A DNA stretch of 64,000 bases from a virus: the IMG/VR virus record IMGVR_UViG_3300012203_000001, positions 1 to 64,000 of that record; one strand, written 5' to 3'. Under the pieces are notes generated by a model. The model searched no databases and was not told where the DNA came from. It worked only from the letters and a program-made list of their open reading frames with translations. Below are positions 23,901 through 32,629 of the stretch, piece by piece (position 1 is the stretch's first letter; each line of letters starts with the position of its first letter). Both the position numbers and the translations under genes were made by a program.

Positions 23901-24602
23901 ATGAATGCCGATTTTGTCCCATTCGATCTTTCAAGAGTGGCATTGATCCGGCGCGTTTTATCGGTAGCAGAGACTGATGAACCTCAATGGAATCCGGCAA
24001 GCGTATACATCTACCGTGACGGAAACGAGGGTCGTAAGCAATGTACGCTTTCGATCGGGTTTACGGCTGATGGCGGTAACCTTCTCAAGGTGTTGGAAAG
24101 ATACATTGATCAGCATGGTGCATTCGCAATCCAAATGGCGCCCTATATCATGGCGCTCCGTAATGGCGATCCAGGTATTGAGCCTAATTTCGTAGGGCTC
24201 TTAAAAACAGCCGGCCGGCAAGATCCTCTTTTTGGTCAGGTGCAGCTAGAAGCGTTTGACGACATTTATTTAGGGCCGGCGTTCCAGTGGGCCAAAGAAC
24301 ATGGCTTTACGCTCCCCTTATCGTTCCTCGTGATCGCCGATTCGTTCCTTCATTCCGGATCTGTGCTTGTATCGATCCGCAATTTGTTCACTGAAAAGGT
24401 TCCAAAGGATGGCGGGAACGAAAAGGCGTGGGTAAGCAAATACACGGCCAAACGGCGGAATTGGTTAGCGACGAGCGCGCGCACGATTCTGCACAGCACA
24501 GTTTATCGGTGCGACTGCTTTACTCGGGAGATATTGAGCAATAATTGGGAACTGTTAAATGAGCCAATAGCGATGAATGGGGTTCACGTTTATGCGGCGT
24601 GA
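23901..24602 (+). CDS. GH46 (chitosanase-like) endolysin
   Basis: The 233-residue protein follows the chitosanase GH46 pattern: SVAETDEPQWNPASVYIYRDG (Glu 24 in the place of the catalytic acid), IGFTADGGNLLKVLERYI, a central SFLVIADSFLHSG helix, and WVSKYTAKRRNWLA...TVYRCDCFTREILSNNWEL near the end. The fold is lysozyme-like and phage members are thought to act on the cell wall. Its place beside small membrane proteins fits a lysis role. No signal peptide is seen. Confidence 0.7.
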   Translation: MNADFVPFDLSRVALIRRVLSVAETDEPQWNPASVYIYRDGNEGRKQCTLSIGFTADGGNLLKVLERYIDQHGAFAIQMAPYIMALRNGDPGIEPNFVGLLKTAGRQDPLFGQVQLEAFDDIYLGPAFQWAKEHGFTLPLSFLVIADSFLHSGSVLVSIRNLFTEKVPKDGGNEKAWVSKYTAKRRNWLATSARTILHSTVYRCDCFTREILSNNWELLNEPIAMNGVHVYAA

Positions 24603-24626
24603 ATTAACCAAATAGAAAGGAAACAA

Positions 24627-24806
24627 ATGCCAGACGATACCGATCAACCAAAGCAATCGATAGAAGAAGCGCCACCGGCAACACCGTCTCAAGAGGCATC
24701 AAGCGATCCTCTTCATACGCCTGGAGTTGGCCCTGTTATCCTTCATGGGGCGCGCTCGCTCACGATCGAGTTTACGGACGGTCACACAATTCAGGTCAGT
24801 TTTTAA
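24627..24806 (+). CDS. small hypothetical protein (59 aa)
   Basis: It follows a strong AAAGGAAACAA-ATG start. The first 30 residues are acidic, Pro- and Ser-rich and likely disordered; the last part (ARSLTIEFTDGHTIQVSF) looks like a beta hairpin. Function unknown. Confidence 0.45.
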   Translation: MPDDTDQPKQSIEEAPPATPSQEASSDPLHTPGVGPVILHGARSLTIEFTDGHTIQVSF

Positions 24807-24809
24807 GTT

Positions 24810-24998
24810 ATGCTTGGATCACTAATTTATTGGCTGATTTTGGTGATTGTCGTTTGCCTGTTGTACTGGGTTTTGTCGCAATTTGCACCCGCACCGATTA
24901 TGAAGGTGGTGCTGGTGGTTTGTGTGGTGATTGTCGTTTTATCACTGATTTTTATGTTCCTTCCACTCGCTGGAATTCACTTTGGCGCGATGCACTAA
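24810..24998 (+). CDS. very hydrophobic membrane micro-protein, holin candidate
   Basis: The 62-residue protein is nearly all hydrophobic, with two membrane helices (about residues 4-24 and 30-52) separated by SQFAPAPIMK. It lies close to the endolysin gene and just before the portal. It could be a holin or antiholin partner of the gene at 23627. Confidence 0.5.
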   Translation: MLGSLIYWLILVIVVCLLYWVLSQFAPAPIMKVVLVVCVVIVVLSLIFMFLPLAGIHFGAMH

Positions 24999-24999
24999 A

Positions 25000-26757
25000 A
25001 TGCTGCGTAAAACTAAAACTAGTTTGATCGAGTCGCGGGCTCCGATGGAGGTCCCGACACCTAACGGCAATACGACGCCGAGTGGAAAACTCGTGGCGTC
25101 TGCCGATACGCGCGGCATGGTCGATATCACGAATCGCGACCGAATGCTGTACCAGCTCTGGGGAGAGCTGAAACCTGACCAACTGGCGAGTATTCTCAAA
25201 CAGGCGGTTATAGGGAACTTGGTTTGGCAAGAGCGTTTGTTCCAAAAAATGGTGGACGAATGGCCACGGCTCCAAAAGAACATCCTAAGCCTGAAACGCG
25301 ATGTAGCGAACCTTGACTGGAGCATCGAGCCGTTTTCAGGGCGCGGGTCTGATGCTTCAGGTTTAGCACAAGAAAAAGCGGATTTGGTCGAGCGCGCGCT
25401 ATTCAACATGGAGGGCGATCCTAAGAAGGACGAATCGGATTTCTCGGGGATGATCAAAGATCTCGTGGACGCTATTCCGTGTTGTTTCTCGATTTCAGAG
25501 GTTTATTGGACACAGTGCGACGGTGACGTGGTGCCGCAGTGTACCCGCAAGCTTCCAGCAAGGTTTTACGGGTACGGGCTCGCTCCTGACAAGCCTGATG
25601 AACTGATGTTGAATCCGCGCGGGAACCTGGCGTTTACCTGGGAATCGTTGCAGCCGTTTCCGGATAACAAATTTCTCGTAGGGATCTTCAAGGGATACAA
25701 TAACCACCCGACTTTGGCGGCCATGTTACGCTCGCTGACTCCACATTGGTTTGCGCAAAAGTACGGGCTCAAATGGTTCATGACGTTTTGTCAGATGTTC
25801 GGGTCGCCGACACGGATGGCCGAGTACACGCCTGGCGATATGACGACGTTTAACTCGTTGTGTTCGATGCTTGAACAGATGGGCTACGCCAATTGGGGCG
25901 TGTTCCCGGCTGGTGCGAAAGTGTCGCTCTTAGAGGCGAAAGGAACAGGCGGAACGATGTTGCCGCAGCGTGTGCTTGCTGCTGATGCCGATGAACAATG
26001 CGACATAATGGTTCTTGGTCAGACACTGACAAGCGCGGTTCGATCGAGTGGCGGCAACCGCGCACTTGGCCAGGTCCATGCTGACACAGAGCGCAAGGTG
26101 CTCAACGGAGTCGCGGATTTTGTCAAGACCGTGATTAATAATCAGTTGATCCCGGCCATTCTGTTTCTGAACTATGGCGAGACCACTGAACGGCCGCAGC
26201 TTCAGGGAACGCTCGAGGAACCAACCGATGAGTTGGCGCTTGCGCAACGGGACCAGGTATTGTTTCAGCAAATGCAGGTACCGGTGGCGAAAGACTTTCT
26301 TTATCCGCGTCACTCCATTCCCGAGCCAGGTGACGAAGACGATTTATACACGCCGCCCGGGATAGGATCAGACCAGAAGTTTAAAGATGCATCATTAGGC
26401 GGTGGAGGTGGCGGGATGCCTGGAGGAGACGGACAACCGGAATCGACTGAAGGCGGTACGGCGAGCGCAGGAGAGGTGACCGTGCGACCTCCAAAGCATG
26501 TTGTGGCCAGCATGAAGCGTGGGATGAAACTAAGGGAAAAGTACGGTCACGGCGGCTCGATTATGGCGGTTATGCGAGCTCGCGATATATCCGAGTCCAA
26601 GGCGCTGAGCGTTAACTCCGTGCGTCTGATGCGGATGTATTTCGATGCGCACCCAGAAGACGCTCAAGCGTCGCCCGAGAGTGCGGGAGGTATCGCGTAT
26701 TTACTGCACGGCGGGACATCCGGCCAAAGTTGGTGTGAATCAATTACGAAAGGATAA
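25000..26757 (+). CDS. Mu gp29-like portal protein (DUF935) with extra C-terminal module
   Basis: The 585-residue protein shows the DUF935 portal pattern (NRDRMLYQLWGELKPDQLASILKQ near residue 45, LKRDVANLDWSIEPF near 100, WFMTFCQMFGSPTR near 260). The portal forms the dodecameric DNA gate at one capsid vertex. After a Gly-rich linker (about 465-480) comes a separate module (HVVASMKRGMKLREKYGHGG...RARDIS...GGIAYLLHGGTSG) that is found attached to various phage virion proteins. ATG 25000 follows the upstream stop by one base. Confidence 0.85.
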   Translation: MLRKTKTSLIESRAPMEVPTPNGNTTPSGKLVASADTRGMVDITNRDRMLYQLWGELKPDQLASILKQAVIGNLVWQERLFQKMVDEWPRLQKNILSLKRDVANLDWSIEPFSGRGSDASGLAQEKADLVERALFNMEGDPKKDESDFSGMIKDLVDAIPCCFSISEVYWTQCDGDVVPQCTRKLPARFYGYGLAPDKPDELMLNPRGNLAFTWESLQPFPDNKFLVGIFKGYNNHPTLAAMLRSLTPHWFAQKYGLKWFMTFCQMFGSPTRMAEYTPGDMTTFNSLCSMLEQMGYANWGVFPAGAKVSLLEAKGTGGTMLPQRVLAADADEQCDIMVLGQTLTSAVRSSGGNRALGQVHADTERKVLNGVADFVKTVINNQLIPAILFLNYGETTERPQLQGTLEEPTDELALAQRDQVLFQQMQVPVAKDFLYPRHSIPEPGDEDDLYTPPGIGSDQKFKDASLGGGGGGMPGGDGQPESTEGGTASAGEVTVRPPKHVVASMKRGMKLREKYGHGGSIMAVMRARDISESKALSVNSVRLMRMYFDAHPEDAQASPESAGGIAYLLHGGTSGQSWCESITKG

Positions 26758-26759
26758 AA

Positions 26760-27002
26760 GTGGAAGTAAGCAATACTAAAATGATTGATGATTTGGCTAA
26801 GTCCGGCCTCGGCCTTGAACAGGCTTGTGACCAATTAATTATCGAGGCCAGCCGACTGAAAAAGAAGGTTAAATCGATGGTGGAGACGCGACGTGCTGAT
26901 TATATCGATTGGTTAAAGGATGAGATTGAGCACATGACTTATGAGCTGCGCCAGGACAACACTTTAGTGAAGTCGGCACCTATGGCAGGAGGTAACCCCT
27001 AA
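26760..27002 (+). CDS. small helical protein downstream of the portal
   Basis: GTG 26760 follows AAAGGATAAAA. The 80-residue product is helical and charged, and its first half resembles a short coiled coil. Its last 30 bases overlap the 5' strand of the tRNA-like structure at 26972-27043. Function unknown. Confidence 0.5.
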   Translation: MEVSNTKMIDDLAKSGLGLEQACDQLIIEASRLKKKVKSMVETRRADYIDWLKDEIEHMTYELRQDNTLVKSAPMAGGNP

Positions 27003-27043
27003 CCCACGGTTGCCGCTGGTCGGTTCGATTCCGACTGCCGACG
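26972..27043 (+). ncRNA. tRNA-like structure (perfect acceptor and T arms, non-canonical middle)
   Basis: GTCGGCA (26972-26978) pairs perfectly with TGCCGAC (27036-27042). Directly inside, GTCGG-TTCGATT-CCGAC (27019-27035) makes a perfect T arm with the conserved TTCRANY loop. Total length is 71 bases plus discriminator G. No standard D arm forms, and the only central stem, GGTAAC with GTTGCC, leaves a 12-base loop, so no anticodon can be assigned. It may be a decayed tRNA or a tRNA mimic. No CCA is encoded. Confidence 0.5.
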
Positions 27044-27061
27044 CCCCGAAAAGGAAACGGG

Positions 27062-27316
27062 ATGAGCGAACATCAAGCAATGGCAGAAATGCCTAGATAC
27101 AAGTGCCACAAGGAAGTTTGGGCACTTAGAATTAAAGAAGTGTCAGGGAATACGCTATCTTTCTTCGAACCGTTATTCGCACCGATAGAAGTAGATCCTA
27201 AGTTATTCTCTCGGTACATGCCAACGACTGGAGACTTTTATGTTGTTTACGCCGATGGATACAAATCAATTTCGCCTGAAAAAGCATTCAAGGATGGGTA
27301 CTCGCCAATAGAATAA
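27062..27316 (+). CDS. small phage protein of unknown function
   Basis: The 84-residue protein has MPRYKCHKEVWALRIKEV near the N-terminus and FYVVYADGYKSISPEKAFKDGY near the end, a pattern common in small phage proteins. It is preceded by AAAAGGAAACGGG. Role unknown. Confidence 0.6.
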   Translation: MSEHQAMAEMPRYKCHKEVWALRIKEVSGNTLSFFEPLFAPIEVDPKLFSRYMPTTGDFYVVYADGYKSISPEKAFKDGYSPIE

Positions 27317-27322
27317 TTGGAA

Positions 27323-28099
27323 ATGAAGCGATACCGCAAAGCTCACAAAGATCCCCATCCAGGCCTTAAAGCTGCTCTTGCGGCATTGCTTGTAACGGCG
27401 TTATCCGAGAAAAAGCGGTTACTATTAACCTACGTGGCCGAGAATGGCAATGAAGGGTTACTGGATTACGGGAACGCAATCCTTGAGCGCGGGTTAGATA
27501 AGTACTTCGACAGTGCGTCGTTTATTCTAAACGAGAGCGTGGTTGATTCGTCAATTGAGACAATGCAAGCATCCGGGTTGGATTTAACAAGTAATTTTCT
27601 GCGTAACGTCGAACAGCACAATAGACAGATCGCCCGCGATGAATCGGCAAGATTGCTAGGTGCTCATTACGATCAGGGACACGGTGTTGCCGTAGCAACC
27701 GTTGCTGGGTTCACGATCGGGCATGTGTTGATAGCGCAACTCGAAGATCTGTTAAGCGAAGCGAAAGCCGATCAGTGGTCTATCAATAAAATCGAGAAAG
27801 GTATCTCGGAATTGAGCGGATTTAGCGCGAAGCGTGCTGATGCGATCGCGCATAATTCGCTGGCATTCGTGTCTGGTCGATCAGCGCGCAACGTCGCGGC
27901 GATGACGGGTGCAATGGAAAAGATGAGCGAGACGGTTGGCGACGATCGTGTGTGCGATGAGTGCGATCAGAACGCGGCGGACGGGTGGATTGGGATAAAT
28001 GATCGGTTCTCTGGGAGCGATACGGAAGACGTGCCGCATCATCCGGCGTGCCGTTGCGATTGTATCTATCAATGGCAGGAGGCGTTAGTACCTGCATGA
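27323..28099 (+). CDS. Mu F-like / SPP1 gp7-type minor head protein
   Basis: The 258-residue protein is helical through about residue 200 and ends in the family's metal-binding motif, VCDECDQNAADG...DVPHHPACRCDCIYQ. Members are minor head components injected with DNA or needed for head assembly, encoded next to the portal. The start is ATG 27323; TTG 27317 is less likely. Confidence 0.82.
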   Translation: MKRYRKAHKDPHPGLKAALAALLVTALSEKKRLLLTYVAENGNEGLLDYGNAILERGLDKYFDSASFILNESVVDSSIETMQASGLDLTSNFLRNVEQHNRQIARDESARLLGAHYDQGHGVAVATVAGFTIGHVLIAQLEDLLSEAKADQWSINKIEKGISELSGFSAKRADAIAHNSLAFVSGRSARNVAAMTGAMEKMSETVGDDRVCDECDQNAADGWIGINDRFSGSDTEDVPHHPACRCDCIYQWQEALVPA

Positions 28100-28338
28100 T
28101 CGGCACTTCTTACGGATCAATTGTTGGCGGGTGCAGATGGATAATTGGCGATCTGCATGTCGTTGGTCTTTGTATCATATTAACGAATGGACGCGTGATC
28201 CGGTTATTCGTTCCGGCGAGTAACTACATGTTCCGAGTCAACCAAGCTGTTAGCTGGAATGATGTCGAGCTTTATTGGCACCCTACAACGAGCAAGTGTG
28301 TCAAGTTCTCGATTATCCAAGAGGGAGTGAACGTATGA
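28096..28338 (+). CDS. small hypothetical protein
   Basis: The 80-residue beta-rich protein is linked to both neighbours through ATGA overlaps. No family recognised. Confidence 0.5.
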   Translation: MIGTSYGSIVGGCRWIIGDLHVVGLCIILTNGRVIRLFVPASNYMFRVNQAVSWNDVELYWHPTTSKCVKFSIIQEGVNV

Positions 28339-28946
28339 GCCTCACGATCGATATCTCGATTGAGCAGGATACGGCAACCAGCCGATTGGATGCGCTCGGG
28401 GCGATTTGCGAGAATCCAGGTGAGCAGTTGCGAGCTGCGGCAACAGCCGTATACGAATTCGTTAAAGAGTACCATATCCAGTTCGGTAACCGGTGGCGTG
28501 GCGATCATTACATGTCGGGGTCGAAGTCAGGTGAATGGCAACAGGCGGTTGCAGATGCGTGGCAGCCGCCCATCCTGATTTCAGATGTCGACGGGGCATC
28601 GGCGATTGTCGAGAACACGCACCCGCACCTTGCGTTCAAGATCGAAGGCGGAACGATCGTGCCGGTCAGCGCCGGGGCGCTCACGATTCCGCTGGTGCCG
28701 GAAGCCAAAGGCGTATCGGCCAGGGATTATGCAGCAAGCCAAGGTGTGGAGCTATTTGCGGTCAAAGGCGTGTTGGCTATCAAGGGTGCGGCACCCGGTG
28801 AGATTGTCCCGATCTACGCTTTGAAACAGAGCGTAACGCAAGAGCCGTGGCCGGGTGCTATGCCTCCCGATGAGGAGATTCGCGACGTGTTCGCTGCGGC
28901 CTTTCAATTGCAGTTAGAACCAGTTTTAGAAGGATTATCGGCATGA
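28335..28946 (+). CDS. Mu gpG-like virion morphogenesis protein
   Basis: The 203-residue protein opens with a helical segment and contains AIVENTHPHLAFKIEGGTIVPV near residue 95, resembling the 'within-particle' signature of tail completion or virion morphogenesis proteins (boundary residues HxxFxxGGxI). Its place after the F-like gene fits Mu gpG. Similarity is modest, so another neck or minor head protein is possible. Confidence 0.55.
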   Translation: MSLTIDISIEQDTATSRLDALGAICENPGEQLRAAATAVYEFVKEYHIQFGNRWRGDHYMSGSKSGEWQQAVADAWQPPILISDVDGASAIVENTHPHLAFKIEGGTIVPVSAGALTIPLVPEAKGVSARDYAASQGVELFAVKGVLAIKGAAPGEIVPIYALKQSVTQEPWPGAMPPDEEIRDVFAAAFQLQLEPVLEGLSA

Positions 28947-29080
28947 CGAACATGGAAGTTCTGCAACGCGAATTGATCGAACAAGATCAGGCAAATTGGA
29001 GAGTAAAAGCTCAACTTATCAAGCAAGAAGAAGATTTGGAGTTACCTCCTGAAACTTGGCGCAATGTGAGAACAGTATGA
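28943..29080 (+). CDS. small helical protein (45 aa)
   Basis: An ATGA overlap joins it to the upstream gene, and its TGA overlaps the protease gene start in the same way. The peptide is a charged helix rich in Gln and Glu. Precise coupling on both sides supports it as a real gene. Confidence 0.5.
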   Translation: MTNMEVLQRELIEQDQANWRVKAQLIKQEEDLELPPETWRNVRTV

Positions 29081-30366
29081 ATGTAAAAGCAATTTCAAAG
29101 CGGCAAGATGTTAATCCGAAACAAGGAGTATCGGATTACGGCAGTGTTAAATTCGCTGACGCTAAGAACCACAAATATCCAATTGACACCGAGGCTCACG
29201 CTCGCGCGGCTTTGTCATATTTCAGTATGCCAAAGAATCGCGCCAAGTATTCATCAGGTGATGCGGCGACGATCATGGGCCGGATTCGCGCGGCGTGCAA
29301 GCGATTCGGGATAACGATGGCGAGCCAGATCCTTGTTACGTCGGAATATGCGGTTGCGTTGGACGGTGAACTGCCAGCTGAGGTCATGTTTATGCCGGCC
29401 GGTAAAAGCACGATTAACCCGTCCGTAAACGGTGAAGCGAAACAGATCAGCGTGACGGTCGATCAACGGACGGCGGACGTATTACAGGCCGAGCTTGACC
29501 AATTGCTAGTCGCCAATGTGCGGCCGTACATCGATTTCGATCACAAGTCTGGAGCTGCCGCAGCCATCCCGAAGAAGTTCGCGTGGAAAGAAGGCGAAGG
29601 CGTAATGCTCGAGCTTGATTGGACCGGGGCCGGCAAGTCTGCTGTCGGTGGCCGGGATTACAGCTATTTTTCGCCTACCTTTTTATTGAATGATTCAGGC
29701 GACCCGGCCGGATTGCCAAAGAGCGGCGCGATTGGCGCCCTGACAAACAACCCGGCGTTTCGCGAGATCAAACGAATTGCAGCAACATACGGTGCTGGGT
29801 ACACCGACAACCTAGGAGAGAACCAAATGACAGAGGAAGAAGCGGCTGCGCTCAGGACCGAATTGGAGACTGTACGCGCAGAAAACCAGACGCTGAAAGA
29901 GGCGGCTGACAAGCAAGTGTCAGATAACGAGCTTGAGGTGCTCAAAGCGGAGAATAAAGCACTCCGTGAAGCGGCGGAAGCGCAACGCGTTGAGAGCGTT
30001 AATCGCGAGGCGGATCAATTGATTCAAGGCGCAATCAAAGACGGCAAGATTGCTCCCAAAAATGAGACGGTAAAAGCCAGTCTCAAGAAGTGGATCTTGG
30101 CGGATTACGACGGCGCGAAAGCGCACATGGAATCGTTGCCTCCGAATCCCGCATTTAAAACGGTGGTTACGGTTACAGGGGCGCATAAGGACGTTGGGAG
30201 GCCCGCTCCCGTTAAGGACACGACATTATCCAGTACGAACAGCGGCAAGCTTTGCAAGGCTGCAGTGCTCGAATATCAGGCAGCTCACAAAGGGGTAAGC
30301 TGGGAAAGCGCGTGGGAAATATGCGCAGCTCGGCAACCTGAAATCTTCGCGGCAGCAAACAATTAA
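29077..30366 (+). CDS. Mu gpI-like prohead protease with in-frame scaffold
   Basis: The 429-residue protein has three parts. An N-terminal module (YPIDTEAHARAALSYFSMPKNRAKYSS, about residues 32-58) is widely shared among phage proteins. A Mu I-like protease domain follows (about 85-245: YIDFDHKSGAAAAIPK, FSPTFLLNDSG, GALTNNPAF). A Glu-rich coiled-coil scaffold domain begins about residue 251. Proteases of this type cleave scaffold and capsid tails during maturation. The start overlaps the upstream stop (ATGA). Confidence 0.82.
   Translation: MNVKAISKRQDVNPKQGVSDYGSVKFADAKNHKYPIDTEAHARAALSYFSMPKNRAKYSSGDAATIMGRIRAACKRFGITMASQILVTSEYAVALDGELPAEVMFMPAGKSTINPSVNGEAKQISVTVDQRTADVLQAELDQLLVANVRPYIDFDHKSGAAAAIPKKFAWKEGEGVMLELDWTGAGKSAVGGRDYSYFSPTFLLNDSGDPAGLPKSGAIGALTNNPAFREIKRIAATYGAGYTDNLGENQMTEEEAAALRTELETVRAENQTLKEAADKQVSDNELEVLKAENKALREAAEAQRVESVNREADQLIQGAIKDGKIAPKNETVKASLKKWILADYDGAKAHMESLPPNPAFKTVVTVTGAHKDVGRPAPVKDTTLSSTNSGKLCKAAVLEYQAAHKGVSWESAWEICAARQPEIFAAANN
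29827..30366 (+). CDS. internal start for a separate scaffold protein (Mu gpZ-like)
   Basis: Within the protease frame, ATG 29827 has an ideal ribosome-binding sequence AGGAGAG six bases upstream (29814-29820). It would produce a 179-residue coiled-coil protein corresponding exactly to the scaffold domain. Nested in-frame scaffolds are known for Mu I/Z and lambda C/Nu3. Confidence 0.6.
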   Translation: MTEEEAAALRTELETVRAENQTLKEAADKQVSDNELEVLKAENKALREAAEAQRVESVNREADQLIQGAIKDGKIAPKNETVKASLKKWILADYDGAKAHMESLPPNPAFKTVVTVTGAHKDVGRPAPVKDTTLSSTNSGKLCKAAVLEYQAAHKGVSWESAWEICAARQPEIFAAANN

Positions 30367-30384
30367 CCAAGGAGGAAAATTATC

Positions 30385-30753
30385 ATGTTAACTTATGGCG
30401 GTGTATTTCGCGAGGTGCCTGTGGTGCCGTTCGCGGTCGCGTCCGGGTCGACGCTTGTTCGTGGGATGGTGGTTGAATGGAATGCCGGCGTTGTTCAGCC
30501 GTGGTCAGTAGGCACAAACGTGCCTTTCGGCGTGTGCATCGGTGACGCTAACTTATTAACGTTAACGGCTGATGTTTATTGCGCCAAGGGGGCGAGCGTA
30601 CTTATCAAGTGCGCATCTGGCATTATCCCAGTGCCGTCTCAATTGTTGTACTGGGCGGCAAGCGGTGTTGTGAACGTTACCGTGCTTAATACGGCTGTCG
30701 CAAAAGCGATCGGAACGGGATTTAACGGATTTGTTGAGGCGATCCTACTCTAA
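30385..30753 (+). CDS. capsid decoration protein (DUF2190-like)
   Basis: The 122-residue beta-rich protein lies between protease/scaffold and major capsid genes, where head decoration proteins are found. GSTLVRGMVVEWNAG and FGVCIGDA resemble DUF2190-type decoration proteins that stabilise mature heads. It has a strong AAGGAGGAAAA ribosome-binding site, as expected for an abundant product. Confidence 0.65.
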   Translation: MLTYGGVFREVPVVPFAVASGSTLVRGMVVEWNAGVVQPWSVGTNVPFGVCIGDANLLTLTADVYCAKGASVLIKCASGIIPVPSQLLYWAASGVVNVTVLNTAVAKAIGTGFNGFVEAILL

Positions 30754-30776
30754 AAAAGGAAAGGAGAAAACATTTT

Positions 30777-31664
30777 ATGGCTTATGATATTAGTCAACTG
30801 TTAACGTATGCTCAAGGGATCGTAGGTGATTGGGCGCAAAAGAACAATATTGCGGCATGGCTCGCACCCGAGGTTCCGGTCGTAACCGAAAGATTCTTTT
30901 ATAAGAACTACGGATCTGGAAACGCGTTTCTAGCGATTGATACCAGACGATCGCTTGGTGGCGGTGCGGCGCGTCTAGCTTATACAGTTACGGATTCGCA
31001 GGGAGTCTTAACCGAGAACTCGCTTGAAACCACTATCGACGATATTGAGCGGCGCGAGAATCCTGATACCGAATCGACCTTGGAAATGATCAAGGTTCGT
31101 GACTTGACACTCTCGATTCTGAACAACTACCTCAAATCGTTGTTCGTCTTCATGAAGGCGAACGTCTCTGTTACGGGTACTTACGGCGTATGGTCCGGAA
31201 CATCGACCATTGATCCGGTATCCGAGATTGACACGATTGTTAAGGCCACCACGGACGCAACCGGTGTGGTTCCGAACCGGATCTTTTTCGATCTGACATC
31301 CTGGTTGATGTTTAAAAATAACAAGCAGGTGCTCGACAGGATTCGTTTCACGCGGCTTGGGACGACAACGATCGATACCGCGCAACAGTTATTTGCGGTG
31401 CCATTGGAAATCAAGATCGGCGGTGGTGCGCTCTACACCGATGTTGGCGGTTCGGCAAACAACGTGTTTGTGTTCTACGGCCAGGATAGTCCAGGGATTC
31501 AAGATCCATCGTTTATGAAGGTGTTTGTGCGCGCGTCCAATCGGTTTACGGCGATGCGTCAGTATCGCGAAGAAAAGATTCGCTCTGATGTGTACTATCT
31601 GGATTGGCAACAGATGTTCGCCATTACCGGGGCAGGAATCGCAACCAGGATTCAAACTTCCTAA
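30777..31664 (+). CDS. major capsid protein (HK97 fold, Mu-like)
   Basis: The 295-residue protein follows decoration and scaffold genes and has a very strong AAAGGAGAAAA leader. The long N-terminal helix, the region around ERRENPDTESTLEMIK (spine-helix/E-loop type) and the late VVPNRIFFDLTSWLMFKNN block agree with HK97-fold capsid proteins. The last part (RFTAMRQYREEKIRSDVYYLDW) resembles Mu-like capsid C-termini. No separate cleavage site is obvious. Confidence 0.8.
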   Translation: MAYDISQLLTYAQGIVGDWAQKNNIAAWLAPEVPVVTERFFYKNYGSGNAFLAIDTRRSLGGGAARLAYTVTDSQGVLTENSLETTIDDIERRENPDTESTLEMIKVRDLTLSILNNYLKSLFVFMKANVSVTGTYGVWSGTSTIDPVSEIDTIVKATTDATGVVPNRIFFDLTSWLMFKNNKQVLDRIRFTRLGTTTIDTAQQLFAVPLEIKIGGGALYTDVGGSANNVFVFYGQDSPGIQDPSFMKVFVRASNRFTAMRQYREEKIRSDVYYLDWQQMFAITGAGIATRIQTS

Positions 31665-31691
31665 AGTCACACTGTCAAAGAACATTAGGCT

Positions 31692-32135
31692 ATGTGGACG
31701 CAATTTGATCCGGACGATATGCTGAGCGCTCTTAGTCAACCAGAACGTGATTTGTTCGGGGAAGGGAGCTTGGAAGAAAATCAGCCGGATCGGTTGCAGC
31801 GTATTCTTGATTGGGTGGTAAGTTTAGTGCGCGGCAAGGTGGCCGCGTGGTCACAGAATCGGTCGAGGATGGGTGAAGGCGACACGATCCCAGAAGAGCT
31901 CTACGGCGATGCAGTTGAGATTGCGCGATACAAGTTTTTGTCGTCGTTCCCTGGGGGAAAAGCGTTTTTGGACGATTCACGCACCGCGCTCTACAAAGAC
32001 GCGGTTAAGCATCTCGATGACGCGGCGGCCGGAAAACTCGTGATCGAGCCGCCGGCAAGTATGGTGTTTGATCAGAATGCGTCAGCATTCGGGTCAAAAG
32101 ATAATTGCCTCGGTGATCTAGGTTTCTGGCGATGA
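31692..32135 (+). CDS. head-tail connector protein (DUF1320 / Mu gp36-like)
   Basis: The 147-residue helical protein directly follows the capsid gene. DAVEIARYKFLSSFPGGKAFLDD is consistent with the DUF1320 family, whose members are head completion proteins. Its stop overlaps the next start (ATGA). Confidence 0.62.
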   Translation: MWTQFDPDDMLSALSQPERDLFGEGSLEENQPDRLQRILDWVVSLVRGKVAAWSQNRSRMGEGDTIPEELYGDAVEIARYKFLSSFPGGKAFLDDSRTALYKDAVKHLDDAAAGKLVIEPPASMVFDQNASAFGSKDNCLGDLGFWR

Positions 32136-32629
32136 GTGTCACTAATAGTTTAATCCAGTTGCAGACTGCGATTGCAGCAATATTGATTGCTGACCCAGTA
32201 TTTAGCGGGGCGCAATCCGCGAATGGTAAAGCTGTTCCTGTGATCACTCAGAAGGTCGGTGATATCATCAGTTACACTCAAGAGATGATCGCAAAGATGG
32301 GTGTAGCTGTGATCATCTTCGTTACCGGTTGGAAACCGAAAAAGCCGAAGATTTTACCACTCGTCGGCGAAGTAAATATTCAGATCCAGGTATCCGAGTT
32401 TGTAGCCATCAACCAATCATTGACCGGTACATGTCTTGATGCGTTGACGCTGTGTGCTCGGATTCTTGAACTCCTTAATTACAAGCCGCACGGTGTGCCT
32501 CCTGGGATTGATCCGAATTTGCAATTGCTTTATTGGGCAAATGCACGACTCGAGCCTGTGCCAGACGTTCGCCGACCGATCAGTTACAGCCTGGTGTTTA
32601 CGACAGAAATAATAGTTAAAACGATATGA
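32132..32629 (+). CDS. tail terminator-like protein
   Basis: The 165-residue alpha/beta protein (first helix SLIQLQTAIAAIL, then strands, then LDALTLCARILELL) lies between connector and tail tube genes. That position and size suit a tail terminator or neck protein. There is no diagnostic motif, so the call is contextual. Confidence 0.5.
   Translation: MSVTNSLIQLQTAIAAILIADPVFSGAQSANGKAVPVITQKVGDIISYTQEMIAKMGVAVIIFVTGWKPKKPKILPLVGEVNIQIQVSEFVAINQSLTGTCLDALTLCARILELLNYKPHGVPPGIDPNLQLLYWANARLEPVPDVRRPISYSLVFTTEIIVKTI

Noticed and set aside
26940-27043. Functional tRNA gene
   Set aside because: Acceptor and T arms are perfect, but no D arm or seven-base anticodon loop can be formed, so only a tRNA-like structure is claimed.
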